Shown here: one piece after another, positions 18,201 to 26,894 of the stretch | Layout of the letters: the number at the start of each line of letters is the position of its first letter | Numbering within the stretch: the stretch's first letter is position 1 | From: Rhodocyclaceae bacterium | GTDB lineage: Bacteria > Pseudomonadota > Gammaproteobacteria > Burkholderiales > Rhodocyclaceae | Direction of reading: 5' to 3' | Length of the DNA: 64,000 nt | Assembly (NCBI GenBank): GCA_008080565.1 | Contig: VIKE01000006.1 | Location: 1 to 64,000 of the forward strand | Position numbers and translations under genes: made by a program | The notes under the pieces: model-generated | Told to the model about the DNA's origin: nothing | Databases searched by the model: none | The model's input: the letters and a program-made list of their open reading frames with translations, nothing else

Positions 18201-18796
18201 CCCAGATAGTTGATGATGACTATGCCTCGCTTGGCCCCCTGCTGGTCTGATATGGGTAGAGCAAGGCGTAGCATGGGCTTGTACGGTACTTCGATGTTTC
18301 CGTTCTCGATATTCAGATCGAGAGGGGAAAGGTAGATGTGCCCGGCGTCCTGTTGCATCGCTTCGGTGAAGTAATAACGGTCTCCCTTGTGCTGGAGCTC
18401 TTTTCGCGGCACGAGTATTGGCTGGCCATCGCGCAGGTCGGCACGGACAATTTCCTGGCCGCCTGCATCAATCCAGCGAACCTGGTCGTAAACCTTTTTT
18501 GCCTTTGCCAGGCTCATGAACATTGTTTCGACCTGCCCAATCTCAGGCGAGTCAGGATTGCGGGCCAACTTCTGTACTGCTAAGTGATCAGCAATGAAAT
18601 GCAGGTCGCCGACAATCGACTGTATATGGCGGAGCAGCGATGCGCTGCCGAGCCCCACGCTGAGCACTTCCTGATTTTTTAGTGCGGCGAGTTGTTCCCC
18701 TGTTTTGCCGTGGCCATAGAACCAGGTGCCGATGACGACGACCAGAACGACCGGCAGGAACCGCCTGAGAAAAAGGGCCTGCTGACTAAGACGCAT
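15245..18796 (-). CDS. Membrane sensor histidine kinase with Cache, three PAS and GAF domains
   Basis: 1183 residues. TM1 at about 9-25, a periplasmic dCache-type domain (about 30-315), TM2 at about 318-338, PAS (about 350-470), PAS (about 475-595), GAF (about 610-760), PAS (about 770-890), coiled coil, then a kinase core with phospho-acceptor His928 in AAGVAHELNNP, N box NLLVNAGHAI and G boxes DTGKGI and GKGTGLGLS. It probably integrates an external small-molecule signal with internal cues. There is no attached receiver, so it must phosphorylate a separate protein; four KPW-type receivers are encoded in the same operon. It starts 2 nt after the stop of the preceding gene and ends with a 4-nt overlap. 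Confidence 0.9.
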   Translation of the reverse strand: MRLSQQALFLRRFLPVVLVVVIGTWFYGHGKTGEQLAALKNQEVLSVGLGSASLLRHIQSIVGDLHFIADHLAVQKLARNPDSPEIGQVETMFMSLAKAKKVYDQVRWIDAGGQEIVRADLRDGQPILVPRKELQHKGDRYYFTEAMQQDAGHIYLSPLDLNIENGNIEVPYKPMLRLALPISDQQGAKRGIVIINYLGQAMLDRFVIDSSAEAHLALVDSAGYWLHSPDPADEWGFMFKDARRNLGSRFPASWARMKDYQGQFLDKNGLWTYQSVYPQLSGMLSGPQIASGAKAEYRWLVVSHLSHDELTALTEDGMPMHWFFSGALLLLSGLSIHSMLRTRLREHKSQERFRAIFDYAMVGIATISPEKTWLSVNPALCRILGYEAKELMQTDWQALSHPDDMEVDAKRMESVLRGDSDGYSMEKRFISKDGSIVHATISARAIRKTNGKVDFFVAIVEDISNWVLAENEWSSSVKTLQRFIDHLPGSAYIKAADSRILLANKGFQEQFGINPEDMLGRPSLEVFPGEFGQKIVADEARILATGITERIQDEWHGRVLESTKFAIPREDGTADLGGITIDITERRVTELRLSQQARRSAILLELPKIAEELSEKAFMQYALERAEELTRSVIGFMHFVNIDGLTIELVAWSTSTLQDYCTAAFDNHYPISEAGIWADAARQKQPIIINDYASAQNKHGLPSGHSALIRLLSIPVMEEGEVRMVTGVGNKTSDYTEFDVETVQLIGSETWRIVRRQRTEKALRLATQVVNASPVVCFRACCTEGWPLVFISDNVRQWGYTANQLIAAQPPVFDVIHPDDLPLMQNETTRYSTEGTSRFAQEYRLVTADGQVVWVLGRTTVRHDADGRPEFYDGVLTDITERKAQQLLMDEALAQQKKLNKRLEEANNQLMQSEKMASIGQLAAGVAHELNNPIGFVHSNLGTLDGYVHDLMDIITAYEALLGQEGEANPHAEEIRRLMEQRDFVFLKEDIFSLLAESKDGLGRVRKIVQDLKNFSRVGEQEWQEADLHQGIDSTLNIVWNELKYKAKVVKEYGQIPHVFCLISQLNQVFMNLLVNAGHAIERQGTITIRTSLHGNDKVCVEISDTGKGIAPEHINRIFEPFFTTKPVGKGTGLGLSLSYGIIKRHGGLIEVESTEGQGTTFRLLLPINPRQITETKDSETSS

Positions 18797-18798
18797 GG

Positions 18799-21720
18799 TC
18801 AGCCTTTGGCTATCCGGAAGGCTTCGCGAATCTGCTCACGGAGCAGGTCGTCGTCCCAGGGCTTGGTCAGGAATTTGTAGATGGCGCCGCGATTGATAGC
18901 CCCGGTGACCGATTCGATGTCGGTGTAGCCAGTCAGTACGATGCGTATGGTGTCCGGATAAAGTTGGCGGACCCGGGCGAAGAACTCGGTTCCTGACATG
19001 TCCGGCATGCGCTGGTCGGAGAGGATGACTTGTACCGGATGCTTGGCCAGATGCTCGAAAGCCTCCGCCGGCGACTGGGCTGTCAGGATGTTGAAGCCTT
19101 CCCGGCGCAGCAGGCGCGACAGCGAGGTCAGGATGTTCGGTTCATCGTCGACAATCAGTAGCGTATGTGCCTTTTCCCGTGGCGTATCGGCGAGTTGAAG
19201 GCTCTTTCGGCCGGCCAGCAGTTGCTCGAACTCGACTGCCGGTAGCGGCCGGCTGAACAGGTAACCCTGCATCGAGTCGCAGCGCCGGCTACGCAGGAAG
19301 CTGGCTTGCGCTTCGGTTTCGACACCCTCGGCCAGAACGCTCAGGTTGAGGCTGCGGGCCATGACGATGGCGGCAGTGGCGATCGCCGCATTGACCGGGT
19401 TTTCGGTTATATCGCGGACAAAGCTCTGGTCGATCTTGATCTTGTCGAAAGGTAGCCGCGAGATGTACGACAGCGAGGAGTAACCAGTGCCGAAATCATC
19501 AAGGGATATCTTGATGCCCAGTGCCTTGAGGGCCCGACATTGGGCGATGGCTTCGTCGATATCATCGATCAGTGCGCTCTCGGTGATCTCCAGCTCCAGT
19601 GCGCTGGCAGGCAGGCCGGTTTCACCCAGGCACTGGCTGACCAGGCTGGGCAGGTTGGTCTGGCGAAACTGACGTGAGGAGAGGTTGACCGCGATGCGCA
19701 GATTGGCGATGCCAAGGTCGAGCCATTGCCTGGCTTGCAGACAGGCGGTGCGCAAGACCCATTCGCCGATAGGCAGGATAAGCCCTGTTTCTTCGGCAAT
19801 CGGAATGAACTCGGCCGGGGAGACCGAGCCGAATTCCGGATGGCGCCAGCGCAGCAAGGCTTCCATGCCGATCATGTTGCCGCTGTCGAGGCTGATCTGT
19901 GGTTGGTAATAAACTGTCAGTTCGTTGCGCTGCAGCGCCGAACGCAGGGCTGCCTCGAGCCCGAGTCGACGGGCGGCATCGGCATCCATTTCCGGGGAAT
20001 AGAAACGGAAGGTATTTTGCCCACTCTTTTTGGCGCGGAGCAGTGCTGCGTCAGCGGACTTGATCAGCGCGTCTACATCGTTGCCATTTCTGGGCGCCAC
20101 GCTGACGCCGATGCAGGCGCTGACGCTGATGGCGTGCTCGCCCACTTCGAACGGAACGGCAATGGCATCGAGCATGCGCTGGGCGAGCGCTATGGTGTCC
20201 CGTTCGTGGCTCAGGTTGGCCATCACGAAGCCAAATTCGTTACCGGAGCGGCGGCCGACAGTATCGCCATCGCGTACCTGCAAATTGAGCCGGCGCGCTA
20301 CCTCGACCAATATCCCGTCGCCAATCGGCGGACCAAGCGTGTCATTGATGAAACGGAAGCGGTCCAGGTCGAGCAGGATCACCGCCGTCTCCCGATTGAA
20401 GCGGTGAGCGCTGATCAGGGCCTGCCCGAGGCGATCGGCAAACAGGCTGCGGTTGGGCAGATTGGTCAGTGGGTCGAAACTGGAAAGATATTGAATGCGC
20501 TCGGCTGCCGCATGACGTTCAGAAAGATCGCTGAAGACGCCGACGTAATTTGTCAGACGCCCGTTCTTGTCATGTACGGCCGAAATATTCAGCCATTCGG
20601 TGACCAGTTCGCCATCCTTGCGCCGGTTGGTAATCTCGCCCTGCCAGTTGCCGTGCCGGCTGATGGCTTCCCACATGTCGCGATAGAACTCCGGGCTATG
20701 CACACCGGAACGGAGCAACCGGGGGTTCTTGCCCAGCGCTTCGCTGGCGTCATAGCCGGTTACCTTCGAAAACGCCTGATTGGTGAGCAAAATGTCAGCG
20801 TTGGCGTCGGTAATGCAGACGCCGTCGCTGATGCCGGTAAAGACGACTGAGGACAGGCGATGTTCGCTTTCGGCGGCCTTGCGCCGGCTGATGTCGGCCA
20901 TGGTTCCCAGAGTCAGAAGCGGTTTTCCCTGAGCGTCGCGGCGCAGTATTCGTCCCCGTGCTTCCATCCATACCCAATGACCGTCGGCATGGCGCATGCG
21001 GAGTTCGTCCACATGAATTTCGTCACCCTTATCGGTCCCGGCCTCCATCCGTTCCAGAATGGCACTGCGGTCTTCCGGGTGGACCAGTTCAATACTGGCG
21101 CTGATTGTTGCCGGCCCTTCGTTCAGGCCAAGAATCCGCGACAGGCTGGGACTCCACTGGCTGGTCCCGCGTTCGTGATCATGCTCCCATATTCCGAAAC
21201 CGGAGGTGGCCAGGGCGATCTGCAAGCGAGTGTCGAGCTGAACGTTTTCGGCCACGCGCCGGGCGACTTCCTGCTCCAGCCAGGCCTTTTGCCCGGCAAC
21301 GATATCGCGGGCCCGCTTCAGTTCAAGCTGGGCCTTGACCCTTATGCCGAGGACCGCGGGATTGATCGGTTTGGTTATGTAGTCGACTGCGCCTTCCTGA
21401 ATGCCGCGTTCCTCGCTGTCAGGGTCGTCGAGGGCGGTGACGAATATCACCGGGATCTGGTTCGTTTCGCCGTCGGCGCGCAGGGCCTTGAGTACGGCGT
21501 GGCCGTCCATTCCGGGCATCATGACATCGAGCAGGATGAGGTCGGGCTGGGGGGCGAGCCTGGCGTAACGAATGGCGACCGGGCCGCTGTTGGCGACCCG
21601 TACGTCAACGCCGAGATCGCTGATCATTTCTGAAATGGTGCAGAGGTTGTCAGGTACGTCATCGACGATCAACACAATGGGGCGGCCTGGCCCCTGAGTC
21701 TTGTTGTCCTGATCTGTCAT
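18799..21720 (-). CDS. REC-PAS-PAS-GGDEF(degenerate)-EAL-REC protein
   Basis: 973 residues with receivers at both ends. N-terminal REC (about 14-135; LILLDVMMPGMDG), PAS (about 165-285), PAS (about 290-415), GGDEF-fold (about 420-580), EAL (about 595-840) and C-terminal REC (about 855-970; VILSDQRMPDM, TKPWDDD). The cyclase signature reads SGNEF (residues 492-496) instead of GGDEF, so cyclase activity is unlikely. The EAL domain looks complete (MEALLRW, EITES, DDFGTGYSS, KIDQSF, AEGVET) and should hydrolyse c-di-GMP. The degenerate GGDEF may be a GTP-sensing regulator, as known for some family members. It lies 94 nt after the hybrid kinase gene. Confidence 0.9.
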   Translation of the reverse strand: MTDQDNKTQGPGRPIVLIVDDVPDNLCTISEMISDLGVDVRVANSGPVAIRYARLAPQPDLILLDVMMPGMDGHAVLKALRADGETNQIPVIFVTALDDPDSEERGIQEGAVDYITKPINPAVLGIRVKAQLELKRARDIVAGQKAWLEQEVARRVAENVQLDTRLQIALATSGFGIWEHDHERGTSQWSPSLSRILGLNEGPATISASIELVHPEDRSAILERMEAGTDKGDEIHVDELRMRHADGHWVWMEARGRILRRDAQGKPLLTLGTMADISRRKAAESEHRLSSVVFTGISDGVCITDANADILLTNQAFSKVTGYDASEALGKNPRLLRSGVHSPEFYRDMWEAISRHGNWQGEITNRRKDGELVTEWLNISAVHDKNGRLTNYVGVFSDLSERHAAAERIQYLSSFDPLTNLPNRSLFADRLGQALISAHRFNRETAVILLDLDRFRFINDTLGPPIGDGILVEVARRLNLQVRDGDTVGRRSGNEFGFVMANLSHERDTIALAQRMLDAIAVPFEVGEHAISVSACIGVSVAPRNGNDVDALIKSADAALLRAKKSGQNTFRFYSPEMDADAARRLGLEAALRSALQRNELTVYYQPQISLDSGNMIGMEALLRWRHPEFGSVSPAEFIPIAEETGLILPIGEWVLRTACLQARQWLDLGIANLRIAVNLSSRQFRQTNLPSLVSQCLGETGLPASALELEITESALIDDIDEAIAQCRALKALGIKISLDDFGTGYSSLSYISRLPFDKIKIDQSFVRDITENPVNAAIATAAIVMARSLNLSVLAEGVETEAQASFLRSRRCDSMQGYLFSRPLPAVEFEQLLAGRKSLQLADTPREKAHTLLIVDDEPNILTSLSRLLRREGFNILTAQSPAEAFEHLAKHPVQVILSDQRMPDMSGTEFFARVRQLYPDTIRIVLTGYTDIESVTGAINRGAIYKFLTKPWDDDLLREQIREAFRIAKG

Positions 21721-21814
21721 GCCTCACGCTCCCTACGCATTTCATTCATGGATGCTAGTCTCGCTCGCCCGGCGCGCTCAGACAAGGCAAACCGCGCCCT
21801 CAGAAAAAATAATT

Positions 21815-24800
21815 TCAGGCCATCTGCCTTTTTATTGTTTCAAGCAACGCCGTTGCCGCATCAAAGTTGAAAATAGCGATTTGCTGGTGCAGTTGCTCGC
21901 ATTCTGCCGGGCAAAGACGTTTCAGATCTGTCTTCAGTTGATTGAACAGCCGAGTCGCTTCAATGTCTCCCGTGCCCAGTAACTCGGCCAGCGCATCGAT
22001 TCGTTGCCGTAGCGCGCGAGTCGTGGCTTTTTCTTCGATTTCATCCCGATTGTCCTGGTTCGTGGTTTGTCGGGCGGGATCCGTTGTCGGCAAATATTTT
22101 GCCAGCAGGACATAGAGGGCATCGGGATAGACCGGTTTGGCGAGAAAATCGGTCATGCCCGCGTCAATGCAGCGTTCCCTGTCTGCGTTAAAGGCATTTG
22201 CTGTCAGGGCGATGATGGGGACAGCAGCCCCGTTTGTCAGGGTGCGAATTCGCCGGGTGGCATCGAGCCCGTTGAGTTCCGGCATCTGGACATCCATCAG
22301 TATCAGATCGAAATTCGATTCTTTATAGAGGTCGACCGCAAGCAAGCCATTTTCTGCGGTGACCACTTCAAGCCCGACGCTGGTCAGCAGTTCAGCCGCG
22401 ATATCTCGGTTGATTCGTTCGTCCTCGACGACCAGGACGCGCCCTTTCAGTTGCCCTTGCTGCCAGTTTTCCGGTGCGCTCTCCGATTCGTCTTCTGCAG
22501 TGTCGAGGCGGGCAGTAATCCAGAAACGACTGCCGACACCCTGCGTGCTTTCGACGCCGACTTCGCCGCCCATCAGTTCAGCGAGATGGCGGGCAATGGC
22601 CAGACCCAACCCGGTTCCGCCAAAGCGTCGGGTAGTCGAGCTGTCGAGTTGCTCGAAGGCATTGAACAGGCGCGCCGTATCTTCCTGGCGGATGCCGATG
22701 CCGGTATCGCTGACGCTGAAGCAGCAGGTTATTTTTTTGCCGTCGGTGGCGAGCAGTTCGCCACTGATCGAAATCGAACCTCTTTCCGTAAACTTGATCG
22801 CGTTTCCCGCGAAATTGAGCAGTACCTGGCGCAGACGGGTGACGTCGCCGACGGCGCGTTCCGGCAGGTTCCCGGTATCGATGTGGAGGTTCAATCCTTT
22901 GCTGGCGGCACGGTCGCGGATCATTGCTGCAATGTTTTGCAGGATTTCGGCGGGCGAAAAAGCGTGGCTTTCCAGCATCACCTTGCCAGCCTCGATTTTC
23001 GACAGATCCAGAATGTCATTGATGATTTGCAGCAGATGCTCGGCCGCGGCCGAAACCTTGATCAGCTTTTCGAGCTGGTCCGGCTGCAGGGGACTTTGTC
23101 TGAGCAGGTAATTGAGGCCAATGATCGCATTCATCGGTGTGCGGATTTCGTGGCTCATGTTGGCCAGAAATTCGGATTTGGCGCGATTGGCCGAGTCGGC
23201 TTTTTCCTTCGCTGCGGCCAGCTCGCTGGTGCGCTGTCCGACCAGCTTTTCGAGATGCAGGCGGTGGGCGTGCAGTTCGGCCTCGTTTTGCCGCCGCTCG
23301 GTAATGTCCTCCTTGGCGGCGACGTAGTGGGTGACCAGTCCGTTTTTGTCGCGCACGGGTGATATGGTGGCCAGTTCGAGATAGTGCGAACCGTCCTTGC
23401 GCTGATTGACGAATTCGCCACGCCAGACCTTGCCGGCGAGCAAGGTTGGCCACATTTCACGATAGATTTCGGGGGCGGTCTCTCCGGATTGGAGAATGTT
23501 CGGATTCTGGCCAATGGCCTCCTCTGCCGTATAGCCGCTGGCCTGGGTGAACGCCTCGTTTACGAAGATTATTTTGGCATTTAGGTCGGTGATGACGATG
23601 CTTGCCGGGCTCTGCTCGACGGCGGTGGACAGCCGGCGCAAGCCTTCTTCGGCGGTTGCCAGCTGCTGGTTAAGGTCGCGCAGCTGTTTCAGCTGGGCTT
23701 TAAGCTTGCGCTCCGATTGCTTGCGTGGCGAGACATCCATCGTCATTCCGCCGAGCAGCCGATTGCCTCTTCCATCGTCGACAGCGAACTTGGTCGATTC
23801 ATAGTCCCGGCCGTTGAAACTTTCTTCGACGACGACGGTGGTGCCTGTTTCCAGCACTTTCCGGTCGTCGTCGGCGATTTTCTGGCCGAATTCGCCGGGG
23901 AACAGTTCCTGGCTGGTCTTGCCGATCATGCCGGCCGGATCGATGCCGAGCAGGGTCTGGAATCCCCGGTTGGCCATCAGAGTCCGTGAGTCGGCATCCT
24001 TCAGGTATGCCGTTCCGGGGATGTGGTCGATAAAGCGCTGAAAGGTCAGCAGGGCGCGTTGACTCTCATCCTCTTTCTGCTGAATCTGGTGATCAAACGC
24101 CTTTTGCCGGCGTTGGTACTGGAACAGCATCAGCGCCGAACCGATGGCTACCAGAAAAAAGAGAATGGCCCGGGTGGTGGCCTGTGTCCGCCATGGGGCG
24201 AGAACTTCGGCGAGGTCGCGCGCTGCGCCAACGACAAGTGGTGCCGTCATGTGCAGGGTTTCCGGTTGCAGCGTGCGCATCGACATCAGGCGCTCTCTGC
24301 CCAGCGCGTAAGAGGTGCCGGTCATCAGGCTGGCCGGCTGGCCGCTGGTCATATGGCGCTGGAAGAGGGATCCCGCAATGTTCGCTGAAAGCCCGGGATC
24401 TGCCGTTTTTTGCTCCGGCACGAGGACCAGGATCTGGCCGTTTCCGTGGGTCAAGGACAGCGTGGTTTCGCTGCCGGCATGAATGGAGTGGAGCAGGGTG
24501 CCAATACTGTGGCTGTCGATGGTTGCCGCGATGATGCCGGCAAACTCGCCGTGTGGCCCGGCGACCATGCGCGCCACGGTTATCGTGTAAGCCCCCTGGT
24601 CGGTGACGAAGGGTTCGCTCAGATAGAGCGCATCGACATCCGGGTGTTTCAGGGCGTTCTTGAAATACTCGATCTGTGCGAAATTCGTGCCGATCAGTTC
24701 GCTCCGGTTGCTGACCAGAATCGTGCCGCTGGCATCGAAGAGGGCCAGGGTTCGAACGCTTTCCAACGCCTGTGTCAGCGTGTCGAATTCGCGGGTGACA

Positions 24801-25099
24801 TTGGCCAGACCGTCTTTGCCGGCAAGCTGCAAGGGTACGGTGTTGCGCAGCTTGTCGATAACCGCGCTGATCGAGCCCAGTCGCCGCCCCATTTCCTCGA
24901 CGATGATCTGACTGTGATTTTCGAGTCGGCTACTGGCCGTCGTCTCGATATGGTTGCGGGCCTGAATCTGGTCGACTGTGATTTGCGCGCCGAGCAACAG
25001 AAGCCCGACGGCCAGCGCCAGCCACTGCAGGATATAGGCACGCTGCCGCAATCCCGAGGATGCAGAGGTGCCGGCCGATGGTGGGGGCAGGGTGCTCAT
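21815..25099 (-). CDS. Hybrid sensor histidine kinase (Cache, two PAS, HisKA, REC)
   Basis: 1094 residues. TM1 at about 25-45, periplasmic dCache sensor (about 50-305), TM2 (about 308-328), PAS (about 350-465), PAS (about 490-615), coiled coil, HisKA/HATPase with phospho-acceptor His650 in [18 protein letters not shown] and GGTGLGLA, then an attached receiver with Asp936 (LILMDVQMPEL). About 100 helical residues follow the receiver and lack an obvious Hpt histidine motif. It is the first kinase of the operon, starting 10 nt after the small HicA-like gene. It differs from the operon's other three kinases in its H box. The partner that takes phosphate from Asp936 is unknown. Confidence 0.9.
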   Translation of the reverse strand: MSTLPPPSAGTSASSGLRQRAYILQWLALAVGLLLLGAQITVDQIQARNHIETTASSRLENHSQIIVEEMGRRLGSISAVIDKLRNTVPLQLAGKDGLANVTREFDTLTQALESVRTLALFDASGTILVSNRSELIGTNFAQIEYFKNALKHPDVDALYLSEPFVTDQGAYTITVARMVAGPHGEFAGIIAATIDSHSIGTLLHSIHAGSETTLSLTHGNGQILVLVPEQKTADPGLSANIAGSLFQRHMTSGQPASLMTGTSYALGRERLMSMRTLQPETLHMTAPLVVGAARDLAEVLAPWRTQATTRAILFFLVAIGSALMLFQYQRRQKAFDHQIQQKEDESQRALLTFQRFIDHIPGTAYLKDADSRTLMANRGFQTLLGIDPAGMIGKTSQELFPGEFGQKIADDDRKVLETGTTVVVEESFNGRDYESTKFAVDDGRGNRLLGGMTMDVSPRKQSERKLKAQLKQLRDLNQQLATAEEGLRRLSTAVEQSPASIVITDLNAKIIFVNEAFTQASGYTAEEAIGQNPNILQSGETAPEIYREMWPTLLAGKVWRGEFVNQRKDGSHYLELATISPVRDKNGLVTHYVAAKEDITERRQNEAELHAHRLHLEKLVGQRTSELAAAKEKADSANRAKSEFLANMSHEIRTPMNAIIGLNYLLRQSPLQPDQLEKLIKVSAAAEHLLQIINDILDLSKIEAGKVMLESHAFSPAEILQNIAAMIRDRAASKGLNLHIDTGNLPERAVGDVTRLRQVLLNFAGNAIKFTERGSISISGELLATDGKKITCCFSVSDTGIGIRQEDTARLFNAFEQLDSSTTRRFGGTGLGLAIARHLAELMGGEVGVESTQGVGSRFWITARLDTAEDESESAPENWQQGQLKGRVLVVEDERINRDIAAELLTSVGLEVVTAENGLLAVDLYKESNFDLILMDVQMPELNGLDATRRIRTLTNGAAVPIIALTANAFNADRERCIDAGMTDFLAKPVYPDALYVLLAKYLPTTDPARQTTNQDNRDEIEEKATTRALRQRIDALAELLGTGDIEATRLFNQLKTDLKRLCPAECEQLHQQIAIFNFDAATALLETIKRQMA

Positions 25100-25109
25100 T
25101 GGCGGTGGG

Positions 25110-25388
25110 TCAGGACTCCCTTGCTTCGTAGCTGGACAGCGTCACCCCGGCATGGGTGAGGATCTCGCGAATGGCCTTGATGTCCATCCGGCTGCAGGTG
25201 CTGCTGTTGTGCGGGTGGTGCAGGAAGGCTTCGACCTTGTTGAGGGTGATCTTGAAGCGGGCGCCGTTGGCCGGTTCGACTTCGGCGCCGAGGTGGTGAA
25301 GCAGCGATTCGATTTCGCGCCAGTGAATGTTGGCCGAGGGCGGGTCCTGGAAGATGCTGCGCATCAGGTGGGCATGCTTGTGACTCAT
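25110..25388 (-). CDS. HicA-like small protein without a HicB partner
   Basis: 92 residues. The pattern WREIESLLHHLGAEV...GARFKITLN...FLHHPH...IREILTHAGV matches the HicA-type toxin fold (YcfA family) in length and order. The usual GSH catalytic histidine is replaced (GARF), while a distal HHPH remains. HicA toxins are mRNA interferases paired with HicB; no HicB lies on either side. It is the first gene of the signalling operon, 10 nt before the hybrid kinase, behind a good promoter. It may be a housekeeping or regulatory relative rather than a toxin. A second frame over the same DNA has no family character. Confidence 0.75.
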   Translation of the reverse strand: MSHKHAHLMRSIFQDPPSANIHWREIESLLHHLGAEVEPANGARFKITLNKVEAFLHHPHNSSTCSRMDIKAIREILTHAGVTLSSYEARES

Positions 25389-25418
25389 GATGAAGCTCCA
25401 AGCGTTAGGAACTACACC

Positions 25419-25447
25419 ATTCTATGCCTGCTCGATCTTGCCGTCAG
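25419..25447 (-). promoter_or_regulatory. Putative sigma-70 promoter of the signalling operon
   Basis: On the minus strand CTGACG (25442-25447) and TAGAAT (25419-25424) are spaced by 17 nt, with a 5/6 match to the -10 consensus. The -35 overlaps the pgpA stop codon. The -10 lies about 30 nt before the HicA-like start, so this could drive the ten-gene operon. Prediction by eye only. Confidence 0.45.
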
Positions 25448-25911
25448 GCGAAAACGATCTTGAGCAGGGCGAGGCAGAGCAAAGTGTAGCCGGCCGCGAC
25501 AAGGTCGTCGGCCATGACGCCGAAGCCGTTTTTGACGTGCTCGTCAAAATAGCGGGCCGGCTGCGGCTTGGTTATGTCGAAAAAACGGAAAAGCGCGAAG
25601 GCGGCCAGTTGCCAGAGGAAAGTGGGCGGCGTCATGAGCAGGATCAGCCAGAACGGCACAATTTCATCCCAGACGATGCTGCCGTGGTCGGGGTCGCCGA
25701 TGGCGCGGCCGGTAACATCGATGAACCAGATGCCGCCGAGGTATGCCACGGTCAACAGGAAAAACAGGCCAAAATCGGAAAAGTGGTGATGGAACAGGGC
25801 GAACATCGCCCATGCGAACAGCGTACCGAAGGTGCCCGGCGCCTTCGGTGCCAGCCCGCTGCCGCAGCCCAGCGCGAAGAAATGCGCCGGGTGGGCGAGC
25901 AGGAAGCGCAT
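25444..25911 (-). CDS. pgpA: Phosphatidylglycerophosphatase A
   Basis: 155 residues from the ATG at 25911 (MRFLLAHPAHF), one base after the thiL stop; a TTG 18 nt upstream is possible but would overlap thiL. Family motifs GSGLAPKAPGTFGTL, VWDEIVPF and FDITKPQPA, plus three or four membrane segments, identify PgpA, which dephosphorylates phosphatidylglycerophosphate to make phosphatidylglycerol in the inner membrane. It ends the rib-nusB-thiL run, an order common in proteobacteria. Confidence 0.93.
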   Translation of the reverse strand: MRFLLAHPAHFFALGCGSGLAPKAPGTFGTLFAWAMFALFHHHFSDFGLFFLLTVAYLGGIWFIDVTGRAIGDPDHGSIVWDEIVPFWLILLMTPPTFLWQLAAFALFRFFDITKPQPARYFDEHVKNGFGVMADDLVAAGYTLLCLALLKIVFA

Positions 25912-25912
25912 G

Positions 25913-26890
25913 CTAGGCGGTTTGGCCAAAGTGGTCGTATCCCTTGCTGCCGAATTCGACGGGCTTGCCGTCGGGGTCGAGGACGGTCACCTCACCGGTC
26001 GGGCCGGCGACCATCTCGCCGACGTTCCACAGCGGAAGTTCCAGCGTCGCGGCAATCTGCGCGATGGCCAGGCTTTGTGTGCCCGGTGCGGTGAAGCACA
26101 GCTCGTAGTCGTCGCCACCGGTCAGCTGGCATTCGAGGGCGATGCGCCGGAGGTCGGCATCGTAGCTTTCGCCCTTGGGTAGGTGCGGTAACTGGACAAG
26201 TTTTACCGAGGCAGCACAGCCCGAGCGTTCGGCGATATGGCCGAGATCGGCGAGCAGGCCGTCGGAAACGTCGATGGCGGAAGATGCAATGCCATTCAGG
26301 GCAAGGCCGAGGGCGACGCGCGGCCGCGGTTTTTCGAGGGCGCCGACGCACAGCCGGGGCCAGGGTTCGGGCAGTTTGACCTTGTCCTGCAGGTGGGCCA
26401 GGCCAAGGCTGGCCAGGCCGGGGCGGCCGGAAACCCAGATCTGGTCGCCAATTTTTGCGCCATCACGGCGCAGCGCGCAGCCCGGTTCGACTTCGCCGAT
26501 GGCCGTGATGCAGACGTTGAGAGGGCCTTTGGTGGTGTCGCCGCCGATGACATCGACGCCGTACTCTGCCGCACAGGCAAAAAAGCCTTCGGCGAAGGCG
26601 GCGATCCACGCTTCGTCGACCGCCGGCAGGGCGCCGGCCAGCGTGACCCAGCGCGGCTGGGCGCCCATCGCGGCGAGATCGGACAGATTGACGGCCAGTG
26701 CTTTCCAGCCGAGGTTCTTGGGATTGGTGTCGGGCAGGAAATGCGTGCCGGCGACCAGCATGTCGGTGGTCACCGCCAGTTGCTTGCCGGGCGTCGGTGC
26801 GATCAGTGCGCAGTCGTCACCGGGGCCGAGGACGGCCGACGGGGTGGGCCGGGCGAAATAGGTGTTGATCAGGTCAAACTCGCCCGGCAT
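25913..26890 (-). CDS. thiL: Thiamine-monophosphate kinase
   Basis: 325 residues from the ATG at 26890 (MPGEFDLINTYF), just after nusB; an upstream in-frame start lies inside nusB. ThiL makes thiamine diphosphate from the monophosphate with ATP. Seen are GPGDDCA (about 22-28), the TTDMLVAGTHF segment, AVNLSDLAAMGA, IGGDTTKG, DVSDGLLADLGH and TGGDDYELCF, all conserved ThiL/PurM-fold motifs with metal and ATP ligands. It follows nusB by 4 nt, which suggests co-transcription. Confidence 0.95.
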   Translation of the reverse strand: MPGEFDLINTYFARPTPSAVLGPGDDCALIAPTPGKQLAVTTDMLVAGTHFLPDTNPKNLGWKALAVNLSDLAAMGAQPRWVTLAGALPAVDEAWIAAFAEGFFACAAEYGVDVIGGDTTKGPLNVCITAIGEVEPGCALRRDGAKIGDQIWVSGRPGLASLGLAHLQDKVKLPEPWPRLCVGALEKPRPRVALGLALNGIASSAIDVSDGLLADLGHIAERSGCAASVKLVQLPHLPKGESYDADLRRIALECQLTGGDDYELCFTAPGTQSLAIAQIAATLELPLWNVGEMVAGPTGEVTVLDPDGKPVEFGSKGYDHFGQTA

Positions 26891-26894
26891 TGGA

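Noticed and set aside
25096-25401. An alternative frame over the HicA-like gene
   Set aside because: It is proline/glutamine-rich with no family match, whereas the other frame fits HicA.
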